In this document: positions 22,670-40,677 of the stretch, piece by piece
Layout: every line of letters begins with the position of its first letter
Numbering within the stretch: position 1 is the first letter of the stretch
From: Hypericum androsaemum
Lineage: Eukaryota; Streptophyta; Magnoliopsida; Malpighiales; Hypericaceae
Direction: 5' to 3'
NCBI GenBank assembly: GCA_963995505.1
Contig: OZ023190.1
Coordinates: 4,544,516 to 4,608,515, forward strand
Length of the DNA: 64,000 nucleotides
The notes under the pieces: generated by a model
Database searches by the model: none
Told to the model about the DNA's origin: nothing
Seen by the model: only the letters and a program-made list of their open reading frames with translations
Program-made: the position numbers and the translations under genes

Positions 22670-23837
22670 AATTTTTGTGTTTAATGTAAGATGTTACAAT
22701 TGCAACAATCTACATTAAAAATGTAAATTTTATCATCATTTATTTTTATAATATGTAACAACCATTTTAATTAGAAAATTTATAACGGGCCCATTTATTT
22801 CTTTGAACGTTTTTTACTTTTAATATTCAAAAAATTGGTTGTTGCATGATTAAATGAATTTTGATGCCCATGCTTATTAGACCTTTGGATATTTACCATT
22901 ATATAAGTGTTATCCTTCCATTGTTGGAAGAAGAAAATGGATGAAACCATTTTGCTCAATTTTTCTATGCCGAGTTGCTTACATTGTCCTTGTTAGTTCA
23001 TGGTCACCTAAGACATTCTTAGAAGAATCTGTTTTATCTCTGGGGAACTATCACCTTTGATGAAATTGGTTCTTAAGAACAGCGTCTCCTACGCGACTCG
23101 AATTATTTTTATTCTTTCTCACCAGATTATCCAACAATCTTGAGAACCAATTGTTGAAATAGTAGTTGGATTCATGAACATTCCCACCTAAAACCCCCTT
23201 TTGTGGAGCACTCTCTCTCCCTTTTGTGGAGAAGTTTATAGGGCTTTAGTCCCTTTATCTTCTAATTTTTCCAATCCCACTGCCTCCTATCTGCTTCCTT
23301 TCTCCTGCCCAGCAACCCTCCATCACACATCTTCCACCTCCTCTTCGTCATCTGAATCTCGTCGTCCTCCACAAACCGTGTTCCGATCGAACCTCCTTTG
23401 TCTACGTTCCTGTCATCCTCTTTGCTTCACCAGACTTCGACCGCAGTCCTCCTTCAACTGTCTTGTCGCCGTTAGCCTAGCTCGTCGCCATCGCTGATCG
23501 CTCGCCGTCGTCCTTCCCCTTCCTCGGGTGGCCTGACCACTGCTCAGCCCGACCTTGTTGCTCTGCTCTGCCGCCCAGCTCTGTCTCACCGCCTCTAGCC
23601 TCACCTTCTCCCCTGTCACTTCTGCCTCGTTCCCCACCTCGCCGTCGCTCGAACTCACCCACTCCAACTGGATCATCGGTCATAGCTACTGCTGCCCATC
23701 ACGTGAGGTCGACCAGAGGGGTTGGTCACTCGGTGGCCTCCCATCTGGTCTGATGGGTCCTTTGTGCTTTTGTTTACTTCATGCTTTTACGGTTGCTTTC
23801 GTTACTGTTTGTGGTTTTTGTGTGCGATATCGAGTCT
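22670..23837. other. Intergenic DNA, no gene seen
   Basis: AT-rich up to about 23190, then C/T-rich with many TCGTCG words to 23700. The overlapping open frames on both strands in the GC-rich part have no recognisable homology and reflect composition. This GC-rich part probably belongs to the repeat ending at 24246. Confidence 0.3.
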
Positions 23838-24246
23838 CGTGGGCTTGGGGTTATGTTTATTTGCTTCTGTTTTTGCTTGATTTGACTGTTGTCTGATCTG
23901 AGATCTTAAAAGATCTCGTTACATGTTTGATGGTTGCCGGTGGAGAACCTTGTCCCGGTCGATTTACGTCGATCTTGGCTCTCATCTGAGTGTATCTCCT
24001 ATGCATTCAGATACCCTCTTGACGATATCTTGAGGTTATTGGCCGAAACTTATTTCAGTAGAAATCTGCCCCGGTCGTTGGCTTCGTGCTTGTTCGACCG
24101 TCCATCGCTTTTCCCCTGTGCCACCCTACTGTCATCAGACTGGCTTCGTCTTCTGTTTGGATTTCTTGTCTTGTGTCTGTACTTTTCATTATCGCTCTGT
24201 AACTCTTTTATAATATAGGCTACGCGCCACTTTATCCCAAAAAAAA
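23838..24246. repeat. Dispersed repeat with short A tail, copy 2
   Basis: The counterpart of 21390-21815. The shared words include GGTGGAGAACCTTGTC, CTTGGCTCTCATCTGAGTGT and CATCAGACTGGCTTCGT, ending at GCTACGCGCCACTTTATCCC and then an A run of 8. Confidence 0.55.
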
Positions 24247-24427
24247 CAACGATGGTGATCGTCCATAGCCTTTCAACCGTTTTGCCCTCAATGGAGTCCG
24301 GTATCAATTTACATTTGTTTCCAATTTTTTATCCTCTCGCGGGATCAAGGTGTGTGTGACTTGTACTTTAATGATTCTGGCCCTTGAACATTTCGTTTGC
24401 AAGTGAGTCAATCTAGAGGCTAGGTCC

Positions 24428-25308
24428 TGTTGGATTTGTGAATGAGCCCAAAGAAGGCCCAAAGTCTAAAAGCCCAAAAGGGAAAATGGAAAGTGTCATC
24501 CCACATTGGAAAGTGGCACCAACATTTCCTAGTTTATAAGGAGAAACTCCTTGTTGACTGAGAAAAAGGTTGACCACCTGGAGGGAAAGCCAACTCGAAC
24601 CGCAACACCATCCGAGCACGAGCACGAGCATGAGCACGCGCGTGTGCATGTGCACATGGCGCATTGGACGCAGGTCGCAATGGGCACTTTGTGGCGCACT
24701 TGGCACTTGTCGCGAGGAGCTGGAGGAGCCTTAAGTATTTTGCCCGGGTCTGGAGAGAGCTGCGAGCACCTTCAAGATGGCCACCGAAGAGGCACGAAGG
24801 ACAGGAATGTCCAGGAGACTTCCAGAAGGCCGAAAGGGTGCGAGATCCCTCGCGAAAGGGCGCCAGCACAGCCTGGGCGCGCCTGGAAGGATCTAGAAGC
24901 TACCGAGGGGCCACGAGCGTAGCCAGCCAGCCTGCTGGCCGAACGAACGCGTCCCTTCGGGGTGGCTACTTCCCTGCCTCCTCCAGCCTATAAATAGGCC
25001 TGCCCCCTTGCCATTCAATTCATCCTAGCAACAAAGTGCATTCCGTTTGTTGTCTTCTTCTCTCCCCCGTTCTTCACTTACAAAGAGTCCAAAAGTTCTG
25101 GGTATATAAGGGTTCGCCCGAAAGTTTCGAGATACGTGTGCAACGTTCTTGGAAATGCCCGAACAGTCATTGTATCTTGGAGACGATTGCCGTAGCCCGT
25201 ACCGCACTGAAATATACGGGACAATCTCGTCTTACGAAGAAAGTGTCCAATACTTGCCTCGACTGCCGTAGATCCCAATCAAGTACACCAACCCTCCGAT
25301 AACCAACA
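24428..25308 (+). repeat. 5' LTR of Copia-1
   Basis: Starts TGTTGGATTTGTGAATGAGC and ends CCGATAACCAACA. It holds a run of GAGCAC-type hexamers at about 24617-24645 and a TATAAATAGG box at about 24990 that would start transcription near 25020. It also contains the 17-mer at 25221-25237 that is complementary to the sequence directly after the LTR. It is related along most of its length to the 3' LTR of Copia-3. Confidence 0.9.
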
Positions 25309-25326
25309 ATCGTAAGACGAGATTGT
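25221..25326 (+). promoter_or_regulatory. LTR/primer-site complementary pair (possible self-priming hairpin)
   Basis: ACAATCTCGTCTTACGA (25221-25237, inside the LTR) is the exact reverse complement of TCGTAAGACGAGATTGT (25310-25326), which begins one base after the LTR end, where the primer-binding site should lie. The pair is preserved in Copia-3 (43349-43362 with 43435-43448). The position does not show the TGGTATCAGAGC-type initiator-tRNA site seen in Copia-2. Confidence 0.7.
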
Positions 25327-26638
25327 GTACTTGAAGATGACATCGTCAAGCACCGTACCAATGCCAGCGGTCCCGAGAACTGTCCACGCCGAAAGGCTGA
25401 CCAAGTTCAACGGTATCGAGTTCAAGAGGTGGCAACAGAAGATGACGTTCTATCTGACCACGCTCAACCTAGTTCGGTTCCTAAAAGAGGAAGCACCGAA
25501 GATAGCGAAAAACGAGATGGATCAACAGAAGATCAACGCTCTCGATGCGTGGAGTCACAGCGACTTCCTGTGCCAGAACTACGTCCTAAATGGACTAGAC
25601 AACACGCTCTACAACATCTACGCGGAAGCCAAAACTGCTAAGGAGCTGTGGAGTTCACTCGAGAAGAAATACAAAATAGAGGATGCCGGGACGAAGAAAT
25701 TCATCGTCGGACGATTCCTCGACTTCAAGATGGTGGACTCCAAGAAGGTCATCGACCAAGTGCAGGAGTTGCAGCTGATCCTTCACGAGATCCAAGCCGA
25801 AGGGATGCAACTCAGCGAGTCCTTCCAAGTAGCTGCGATGATCGAGAAGCTCCCCCCGCTCTGGAAGGATTTCAAGAGCTACCTCAAGCACAAGAGGAAG
25901 GACATGGGCCTAGAAGACCTGATCATGATACTTAGGATCGAGGAAGACAACCGAAAGTCCGAAGTCAAGCAAGGCAAGGCCAACTCTGAGACCACCATGC
26001 ACCTCGCCGAGGAAAAAGGTGGCAAGAAGTGGAAGAAGTCCGGGGATAAGCAGGAGAAGCAAGAGCCCAAGAAGAAAAAGAACAAGAAGATCAAGGCGAC
26101 TGCTACAACTGCGGTAAACCCGGACACATGGCTAAGGACTGTCACCAGCCAAAGAAGGACGACCAAGGAAAGGCTAACCTGGCTGAAGACTTGTCCCAGA
26201 TGGATCTGTCAGCCGTGGTGTTTGAAGCCAACCTGGTGGACAATTCAAGAGAGTGGTTCGTGGACACAGGAGCTACCCGCCACATCTGCACATCTGTTCA
26301 GACAAGGAGATGTTCTCGAGCTATATCCCGATCACCGATCGAAAGCTGTTCATGAGAAACTCTGTAACGTCCAAGATCGTCGGTCTGGGTAAGGTGGTCC
26401 TGAAGCTGACCACAAAAAAAGAGCTGACCCTCAAGGATGTGCTGCATGTCCCGGACATCCGTAAGAACTTAGTTTCTGGCTCATTATTAAGCAAAGCCGG
26501 TCTTAAACTTATATTTGAGGCTGATAAGTTTATACTGACCAAAGCGGGTCAATTCATAGGAAAGGGTTATCTAGAAAAGGGGCTGTTTAAGATGAATGTA
26601 ATAACTGTACATTGCACCTTTAACGGTGACAGTGCTAC
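25325..26638 (+). pseudogene. Copia-1 gag and protease region, frameshifted
   Basis: Gag of the UBN2/Retrotran_gag type: [34 protein letters not shown] and [16 protein letters not shown], then a Lys-rich basic tract. A one-base loss next to it moves the CCHC knuckle ([14 protein letters not shown]) into the neighbouring frame. Pol continues with the aspartic-protease signature [13 protein letters not shown] ~10-bp local duplication (CACATCTG repeated) then shifts the frame again before VLHVPDIRKNLVSGSLLS, in the linker before integrase. The sequence ends at the Copia-2 insertion. Integrase, RT and RNase H are missing, so it is non-functional. It is the same family as Copia-3. Confidence 0.9.
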
Positions 26639-27032
26639 TATTGGGAATGTCGAGAAATTGATGCTAAATATGGAGCTAGGGACCACTAGCTCCCTAGAAA
26701 ATGCTAGGGAGGTGTTCCAGAATATAGTTGAGTTGGGACCTAGCTGCTGCCAGGGACCTAGCAATCGCTAGGTGCTGCTGACAGTCGTTTCCTATTTTGC
26801 TCGGACTCTTATTTCAGACTCCTAAGATGACCTAGATAGGTTCCTTGATGTACAAGAATTTGTCTCTATATAAAGACATGTTACCCTAGGTTTATGCATA
26901 GTTTTGCGGCTACTCATCAATAAAAGTTATCCTTTCTTTCCGTGGACATATGTATTATGCCGAACCACGTAATCTCTTGTGTCCATGTTCTTTGCACGTT
27001 ATTGTTCTCTTGTGGGCAACATTTCAAATAAC
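26639..27032 (+). repeat. 5' LTR of Copia-2
   Basis: Matches the 3' LTR (29696-30069) through GAATGTCGAGAAATT, TATATAAAGACATGTTA and CTACTCATCAATAAAAGTT. The first bases read TATTGGG rather than the expected TGTTGAG, so the terminus is mutated. The TATA box is at about 26876. Confidence 0.85.
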
Positions 27033-28356
27033 TGGTATCAAAGCTAAGGTCAAGGGATGGTGGGTCACGATACGAAGTTTAACTTGGTGATGTTCGATGG
27101 AAACTCAAATTTTGGGTTATGGTGAAAGAGTGTCGTAAATACTACGGTGCAACAATGGATGTGGAGTGCGCTCTCGGAGAAGAAGCCCGATAAGATAGAG
27201 GACCAATAGTTGATGGAGATGGAGGCCAAGTCGGTAGCGACGATTCTCTTTGCTTAGCAGATGATGTGATGTATTACCAGCTGAGCTTTGGAAGAAACTG
27301 AAGAAAGGTTATATGTCTAAGTCTTTATCGAACAAACTTTATCTTAAGCAAAAGTTGTACCGGCTTAAGAAGATGGAGAGCTCATATTTGAGCCAACACA
27401 TCAATATTTTCAATCAACTGTTAAGTAATTTCACATGGGTCGATGTGAAGTTCAGGGATGAAGATAAGGCATTGTGACTCCTGAATTCCTCACTAAGTTC
27501 CTACGAGAATTTGGTTACAACTCTAACTTGGGAGAATGAATTCTTGATGTTGGAGAATATCATAAGTGCTCTGCTATGGTTTCATCTAAGGAGAAAAACT
27601 GACGATGAATGAATAGAAGGGTTGGTTGTGAGGGGTAATCATGGTCGTCGTGGACGTATGTATTATGCCGAACCACGTAATCTCTTGTGTCCATGTTCTT
27701 TGCGCACTATTGTTCTCTTGTGGGCAACATTTCAAATAACTGGTATCAAAGCTAAGGTCAAGGGATGGTGGGTCACGATACGAAGTTTAACTTGGTGATG
27801 TTCGATGGAAACTCAAATTTTGAGTTATGGCAAAAGAGTGTCGTAAATACTATGGTGCAACAATGGATGTGGAGTGCACTCTCGGAGAAGAAGCCCGATA
27901 AGATAGAGGACCAATAGTTGATGGAGATGGAGGCCAAGTCGGTAGCGACGATTCTCTTTGCTTAGCAGATGATGTGATGTATTACCAGCTGAGCTTTGGA
28001 AGAAACTGAAGAAAGGTTATATGTCTAAGTCTTTATCGAACAAACTTTATCTTAAGCAAAAGTTGTACCGGCTTAAGAAGATGGAGAGCTCATATTTGAG
28101 CCAACACATCAATATTTTTAATCAACTGTTAAGTAATTTCACATGGGTCGATGTGAAGTTCAGGGATGAAGATAAGGCATTGTGACTCCTGAATTCCTCA
28201 CCAAGTTCCTACGAGAATTTGGTTACAACTCTAACTTGGGAGAATGAATTCTTGATGTTGGAGAATATCATAAGTGCTCTGCTATGGTTTCATCTAAGGA
28301 GAAAAACTAACGATGAATGAATAGAAGGGTTAGTTGTGAGGGGTAATCATGGTCGT
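26941..28356 (+). repeat. 708-bp tandem duplication inside Copia-2
   Basis: The unit 26941-27648 is repeated at 27649-28356 with only scattered single-base differences. Each unit holds the last ~90 bp of the LTR, the primer site (27033 and 27741) and the decayed gag. The junction falls at a short CGTCGTG/CGTGG match. Both copies share the same in-frame stops, so gag was already dead when the duplication arose. Confidence 0.95.
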
Positions 28357-29695
28357 CGTGAAAGAAAAGGTGGAAGATGATCCAAGTCGAGTCAAGAAGG
28401 TTCAAAAGAAATTCCTTTGAGTGCAAAAGAAAAGAGCACATGAAGAAGGATTATCCAGGTAGAACTCAGGATCATGAAGGAGGATCGACATCTATGAATA
28501 TAGCCTCATACTCAGACAGGTTGGATGGTGACTGTCTTTCTATTTTTCAGTTCCAAAGCACTCTGATTCCTAAATTTTGAATAACGCTTATTCTTTTCAC
28601 ATGACGCGTAATAGAGGGTGGTTCGACATTTACAAGTTCATTGATTTATATATGGTGACTATGGGTGATGGTTCTACTTGTAGAATCTCTGACATAGGTA
28701 ATATCCGGATCAATATATGAGATGGTGTTGAGAGAAAATTATGTGGAGTTAGGCATGTTCCAAAGTTGGAGAGGAATTTGATCTCATTAAGAACCTTGGA
28801 TTATAGTGATTAAATCTATAAAGTTATAGGTGGACTAATTGAGGTAGAGATGGATGCTATGGTGGTGATGAAAGGTGAAGGGATGCAAGGAATATCTACA
28901 AGTTAGTGGGGGGCACTGTTGTAGGTGGAGTCACACCTTTGGGTTCTGATAGAGAAGGTAAGGGTTCTCGTATGATGGAGCAAAGGCTTGACATGAATGG
29001 TTTGAGTGCAGTTGGGATTGGCGGAGACATGGTTAGCAAGCTATAGTTATTTCATGGAGGCATGGCTGACAAGAAGCCATGGTTATCTCGGAGAAGTATT
29101 CTTAGTAAGGCCCTGATATGGTTTTCTAATGGAACGTGGACATCAAAAGTGTTGGGTAGGTTTTGCATTGAGAATGGGAAGCCATTGGTGACACCATGGA
29201 TGCATCAGGTATCTCATTCAAGACCGAACGGTAGAGTTCGTGACATGTCGAGGGTTCTACTTGATGGAACAAAAAGTTGTTCATTGTATGCTATGGTTTG
29301 CAGTACTGGTCTGAGGCAAAAATATCCAACGGAGAAGCAGTTCGAGATTGCGGAGCATGATGGTGAACGAAAAATAGAGGACGTGTCTATTGGTCATAAG
29401 GTTGCTTCGGCAGGTGAACTTGCATGTCGGGGTTCGATAGAGGTTGGAGGGAATATGCCAAGCTTGAGTATGAGGGACTGTCTCAAAGTGATTGAACCTA
29501 GGCTGGAGAGAAAGTGGAGATGGTCTTATTGATGGAGTGTATCTATAGTTCGAGATGGAGTCGATAGAGTCGGGTTAGTTTCACAAGATCTCATGGTTCT
29601 TTATGGGGTAGTGTCTCATCAATATGGAGTTTGTTGAAGTTCAGGGGGAGCTTGATGGTTCTTGGCAAGGGATGATTTCTCGCTAAGGTGGAGAT

Positions 29696-30069
29696 TGTTG
29701 AGAATGTCGAGAAATTAATGCAAAGCGAGGAGCTAGCAACTGTTAGCCCCCTAGCGAATGCTAGGGGGTGTTCCAAAGTGTAGCTGATTTTGGGACCTAG
29801 CAGCCGCTAGGTAGTGCTGACACCCATTTATTATTATTTTCGGACTCTTGTTTTCGACTCCTAGGACGACCTAAATAGATTTCTTCGTGTACAATAGTTT
29901 GTCTCTATATAAAGACATGTTACTATATGGTTATATATAGCTTTGTGACTACTCATCAATAAAAGTTCTCTTTTCTTCCAGTGGACGTAGAAATTAGGCC
30001 AAACTACGTAACCTTTTGTATCCGTATTTTTTACACGCTATTGTTTTTTTGTGAGCAAAATTCCTAACA
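29696..30069 (+). repeat. 3' LTR of Copia-2
   Basis: Starts TGTTGAGAATGTCGAG and ends TTCCTAACA. It is somewhat diverged from the 5' LTR by substitutions and small indels, so the insertion is not recent. It ends directly against the GCTAC target duplication. Confidence 0.85.
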
Positions 30070-30074
30070 GCTAC

Positions 30075-30990
30075 TGCCTAAATCTTCTCGGCAGAAAATC
30101 AGAGGACACCAACAATGGGAAAAAAACCCATCTTTTCGAATTTTTCACCAAAATAATGGTCCGATTTCAAAATTTCCAGTTTAGATATCTAAACACAGTA
30201 CAATTTTTTTTCATAATCTTTTATCATAATGCAAAAAAATTTTTAGTACTATACCACAATTCCTACCTCGACAATTCCTCTTGGCAAAATCATAGTACAC
30301 CCACCAACAATCCTTCAAGCATCGACTGCGCGTGCAAGTGACAGTAAGCATAGTGTTACTGTTACAAAATCAAAACACACAAGAGATCTTATCTAACTCA
30401 AATAATTAAATATACCACAGTAGGTAAAGTCAATAAAAAAATTGATTTGCCAAAGTTCAGTGTTTAAATTTTGATAATGTATAATTTTTTATGTAAATTT
30501 ATTTTTGAAAAAAATGGAAGTTGTGTTCTAAATTTCTAGTACCGTTTTAAGATTTTACTCAACTCAAAATTTTTAATTAATCAGTTAATATCTGAAATAA
30601 TATCAAAAAACAATGGAATTCATATCCGGCCCTAGTACCTTTTCAGTTTAACTATTCTGATCGGGATTTTTGTTAGAATTATTTTCTGATTATTTGAAGT
30701 TGTTTATTTTGATTAAAAGAAGTTGTAGGACTGCTGAATTTGGGGTGGCTTATGTATGTGATCAAAACCCATAACCATCACCTATATGCTAGACTATATA
30801 TAGTTTTTTTATAGAGGAACTGGACTTTTATATAGTGGATGCATTCGGAACTTGACAAAATTTATTTGGTAAATTATATTTTATTACTAAATTGTTTATT
30901 TGTAATTGGATACCATGAACTCATTTATCATTTTATCCTTCATGTCATTCAAGGGTAACGATGTCATTTATGTGGTTTTAGAGAGTTGTT
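30075..30990. other. Intergenic DNA, no gene seen
   Basis: AT-rich. It should represent the other side of the site where Copia-2 inserted, but it does not continue the Copia-1 pol reading. No homology was recognised. Confidence 0.3.
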
Positions 30991-30998
30991 ATATAAAC

Positions 30999-31463
30999 CA
31001 TGGTTTTAAAAAACGACCCGGAGGCCGACCCGGGATTTCTCCCGTCCTCCGGGTCAGCCGGTCGGACCGGGCGAACTACCGGTTGGACCAAAAATTTTTA
31101 TTTTTAAATATTTTAAATAATATATATATGTAGGTTAAAATATACTTATTTTTCATACAAAAAAATAGACTTAATTTTTTATCTCTCCACTCTATAAATG
31201 TACTTTTTTATATTTATTTATTACTTTATAAAATTTTCAAATCAATTTTTTTCCTCGAAAACTACCAAAAAAAGTCAATTTCGCCCATTTTTGTACTAAC
31301 CGGGTTCGACCGGTCAGGATGGATCTCAAAATCGGCCAGTCTGACCAAATTTGGTCCGGTTAGTACAGACTCCGGTCAAAAGCCTAAAAACGACCCGGTC
31401 TTGTGCCCGTTTCACGGTCCAACCGGTCGAACTACCGGTCGGACCGCATTTTTTAAAACCATG
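30999..31463. mobile_element. hAT-type MITE, copy 2
   Basis: A 465-bp element with ends CATGGTTTTAAAAAACG and, read inward from the right, CATGGTTTTAAAAAATGCGG. It is flanked by ATATAAAC at 30991-30998 and 31464-31471. The interior has the same CCGG-rich subterminal blocks as copies 1 and 3 (GACCCGGAGGCCGACCCGGG, ACCGGTCGGACCGC) but is diverged from them. Confidence 0.8.
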
Positions 31464-31471
31464 ATATAAAC

Positions 31472-32462
31472 CAAACAAGACAGTTGAACTTCTCTAACTT
31501 TTATTGTTCTATCCTACAGAATCCAAACATGAGACATGTACTTACTTTTTTTGGCCAAATTCACCATAATCAGTTCAGTGATGTCTTGTTTTTGTCTATT
31601 ATTTTAAAAAATACGGTCTAATTGATATTTTGATAATTTGAATCACAACTCAATATTGAGGCAGTTCATTTTTATGCAAAAATTCAGAGACAGTTATTGT
31701 CAACCGGTTGATTCACCCAGTCGAATTAGTAGGTACAAATGCAGCTGATATATATATATTTTTTGAAAAAACTTATGTTTTAGCCTTTTGTTTGATCAAT
31801 GATCAAATTAAGATATTGGTATTCATAAATGATAAAAAAAAGTACAATAAAAAATATATAATTATTTGATTTAGTATAAAATCAGAAGAATATATTGATT
31901 CGCTCCCAAATCTGTTTTTTAAAACACTCTTTATGTCCAGAATAATTATCAAATGTACCCTAAAAAACAAAGAAAATAACGGGTTGATGGGTTGATGCAC
32001 ATGAGCCATTGGGCTAAGAAGCCCATTTTCCTTCCCCATCAAGAACCACACCAGGTTGGGCCCAAACCACCAGATACACCAGTATTGTTTATTTTTCGTA
32101 GTAGTATATTTATCCAGTAAAAAAAAGTGTACTGAATTTTCAATAATCAATGAGATTTTTCTCTAAGCATTGCTTATTTTTATTAATGAGTATTATGAAA
32201 CTTCTCCATATATTTTTTATATCGAGTCTTCAAAAGACACCTGCTATAATTATGATTATACTTTTTAATTACGTGATTATGGTTCTTAACCGATAATTTT
32301 AAGAGCCAGTTATATCATGAAGTTGATATTGGTATACCATGTGACATACAGTAGTATATCATACTTTGAGTAAATGTAAACCGTAACAAATACAAATTCA
32401 AAATTGTTCTTATATAATTTATGATATTATTACAAATCCGTCATTTAACGTGTACGTCTCAT
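31472..32462. other. Intergenic DNA, no gene seen
   Basis: AT-rich. The minus-strand open frame at 31803-32150 has no recognisable domain. Confidence 0.3.
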
Positions 32463-33147
32463 TAGGGATGGTAATAGGTAGAGTAGAGTAGGGTATTAGT
32501 AGAACCCTATCCATACCCTAAATTTTTTAGTTTAACCCATACCTTACTTTCGACCCTACAAAAATTTTATTGTTAGATTCATACCCTACCCTCCTGGAGA
32601 CCCGGGGTCTACAAGGTTCGACTATTTAACATTCTACTTTTGATTATTTTTAATCAAAATTAATTTTTATATAAAATTTAAATAAATTCAAGATATCTAC
32701 TATGTTACACATCAACATTCAATAAAAAATTAATGAAACATCAAATTTTAAAATTTTCTTTTCGAGTGTGAAGTACATAAACAATTCAACAAAAGATAAA
32801 TATAGAATGTCGGCTTTTGGTGATCCATCATTCACGACATCTTCTAAGCTAATTATGTAATAACATAATAAATATATTAAAGTTAACCATAAATAATAAT
32901 GTATATATTATCAATAGGATCTAACTAGGGTCTAATTAGGCTAGAGTTTAAAGTAGGATAAAAATGTAAGGATAGGATCCGACCCACGGGGTCTAACTAT
33001 GGATTCATACCCTATCTTAGACCCTACTTCTAAACATGGACCCATACCTATACCCTACCCTAGACCCAGTCAAAGTCAACATACCCTTGACCCGTAGGGT
33101 TAGGGTAGGGTCCGACCCACATGGTATGGGTATTTCTGCCATCCATA
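32463..33147. mobile_element. Probable hAT MITE (TAGGGATGG ends)
   Basis: The left end TAGGGATGGTAATAGG and the right end, read inward as TATGGATGGCAGAAATACCC, are inverted relatives of the ends of the hAT element at 54358. Both subterminal regions are dense in ACCCTA / TAGGGT words. The flanks CGTCTCAT and TGGCTCAT match at 6 of 8 positions, so the target duplication is degraded. No coding sequence is present. Confidence 0.55.
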
Positions 33148-34002
33148 TGGCTCATTCCTCTTGTCCGGACGGTTAAGGGTGGCCATGGTTCTATTCAAAC
33201 AGGAAAATCGGAGGTTCCAGTGACCGGATTCAAAATCGTGGCCAAGGTTCCAAAACTGTCCTGCAACCTTATTTGAAGATTTTGGTTACAATTTATGATT
33301 TATCAGGAACCATAACCGGAGTTCTGGTTCCGAAACCGTATTCACCTTCTTCTATTCTTCAAAAATTATACCATCTATTCACAAATTTTTTTAATATCTG
33401 CTGATTAATTGCTATGTACAAGTACTTTCTTGAAATAAAGGTAAGAGAAATGCATGGGCCTTTGATTACTTTGGAGTTAAGGATATGTAACTCATTTTTC
33501 CAAAAAAAAATTAAAAGTAGAATTTTGTAGCCGGATGTCCCGAGAACAATCCCAAAAATATTATTTCAAAATTCAGAATACGATTCTACTTTTTTGAAAC
33601 TTTGTAACCGATAGTTTTAGAATTGTAGTAGGAGATTTTGGAATTGCGGTCACCCCACGGTGCTGGTGGGCTTATTTTGGACCCAATTCAGGCTCCCAAT
33701 CAACACATTTATTTTCGATTTCTTTTTTTGGCAATTTTTTTTGGTGAGATTTAAATTGTTTCCACAATTTCGGATCTTAGACGGTCATGAGATTGGATCC
33801 TCCCACCTCATGATTAAGGACTGACACCGTATCCATCAAACCATATATGAGTTGGTTCTTTTTGGCAACTTTGAACAGGTAGCGAGTGATATATTAGACA
33901 GACAACTGCTTGGTTGCTTCCAAATCCCACACTTATCCCTCTCTCACTCGCTTCACTATCCCTAGTATTAGCGCCAGTATCGAAACCTACCACGTCAAAA
34001 CG
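33148..34002. other. Helicase upstream region
   Basis: No gene seen up to about 33850. A degraded repeat with GGGTGGCC / GGTCACCCC-like ends spans roughly 33187-33656. The last ~100 bp before 34003 presumably hold the helicase promoter and leader, but no clear TATA box was identified. Confidence 0.3.

Positions 34003-40677
<6,675 letters not shown>

Larger units (their letters stand above)
24428..26638 (+). mobile_element. Copia-1: truncated Ty1/copia element (5' LTR, gag, part of pol)
   Basis: An 881-bp 5' LTR is followed by gag and the start of pol. Homology to Copia-3 (42952-48425) stops at 26638, where Copia-2 is inserted. Beyond Copia-2 (after 30074) no continuation of pol and no 3' LTR could be recognised, so the 3' half was lost. 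Confidence 0.9.
26639..30069 (+). mobile_element. Copia-2: non-autonomous copia element with perfect 5-bp target duplication
   Basis: LTRs at 26639-27032 and 29696-30069 are flanked by GCTAC at 26634-26638 and 30070-30074. A primer site TGGTATCAAAGC, one mismatch from the initiator-Met tRNA site, follows the 5' LTR at 27033. A polypurine tract, AAGGTGGAGAT, precedes the 3' LTR. The interior shows only decayed gag (a CCHC-like ECKRKEHMKKDYPG near 28416) and a pre-integrase segment (GVRHVPKLERNLISL near 28748). There is no integrase, RT or RNase H. It interrupts Copia-1, so it is the younger insertion. Confidence 0.9.

Noticed and set aside
24664..24993. 109-123-codon frames at 24551-24993
   Set aside because: They lie wholly inside the Copia-1 LTR and have no similarity to known proteins.
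29062..29532. 156-codon frame inside Copia-2
   Set aside because: It falls where pol would be but shows no integrase or RT motif; treated as non-coding filler of a non-autonomous element.
33187..33656. Possible element with GGGTGGCC / GGTCACCCC ends
   Set aside because: The inverted match is short and the flanking 8-bp repeat is not convincing.
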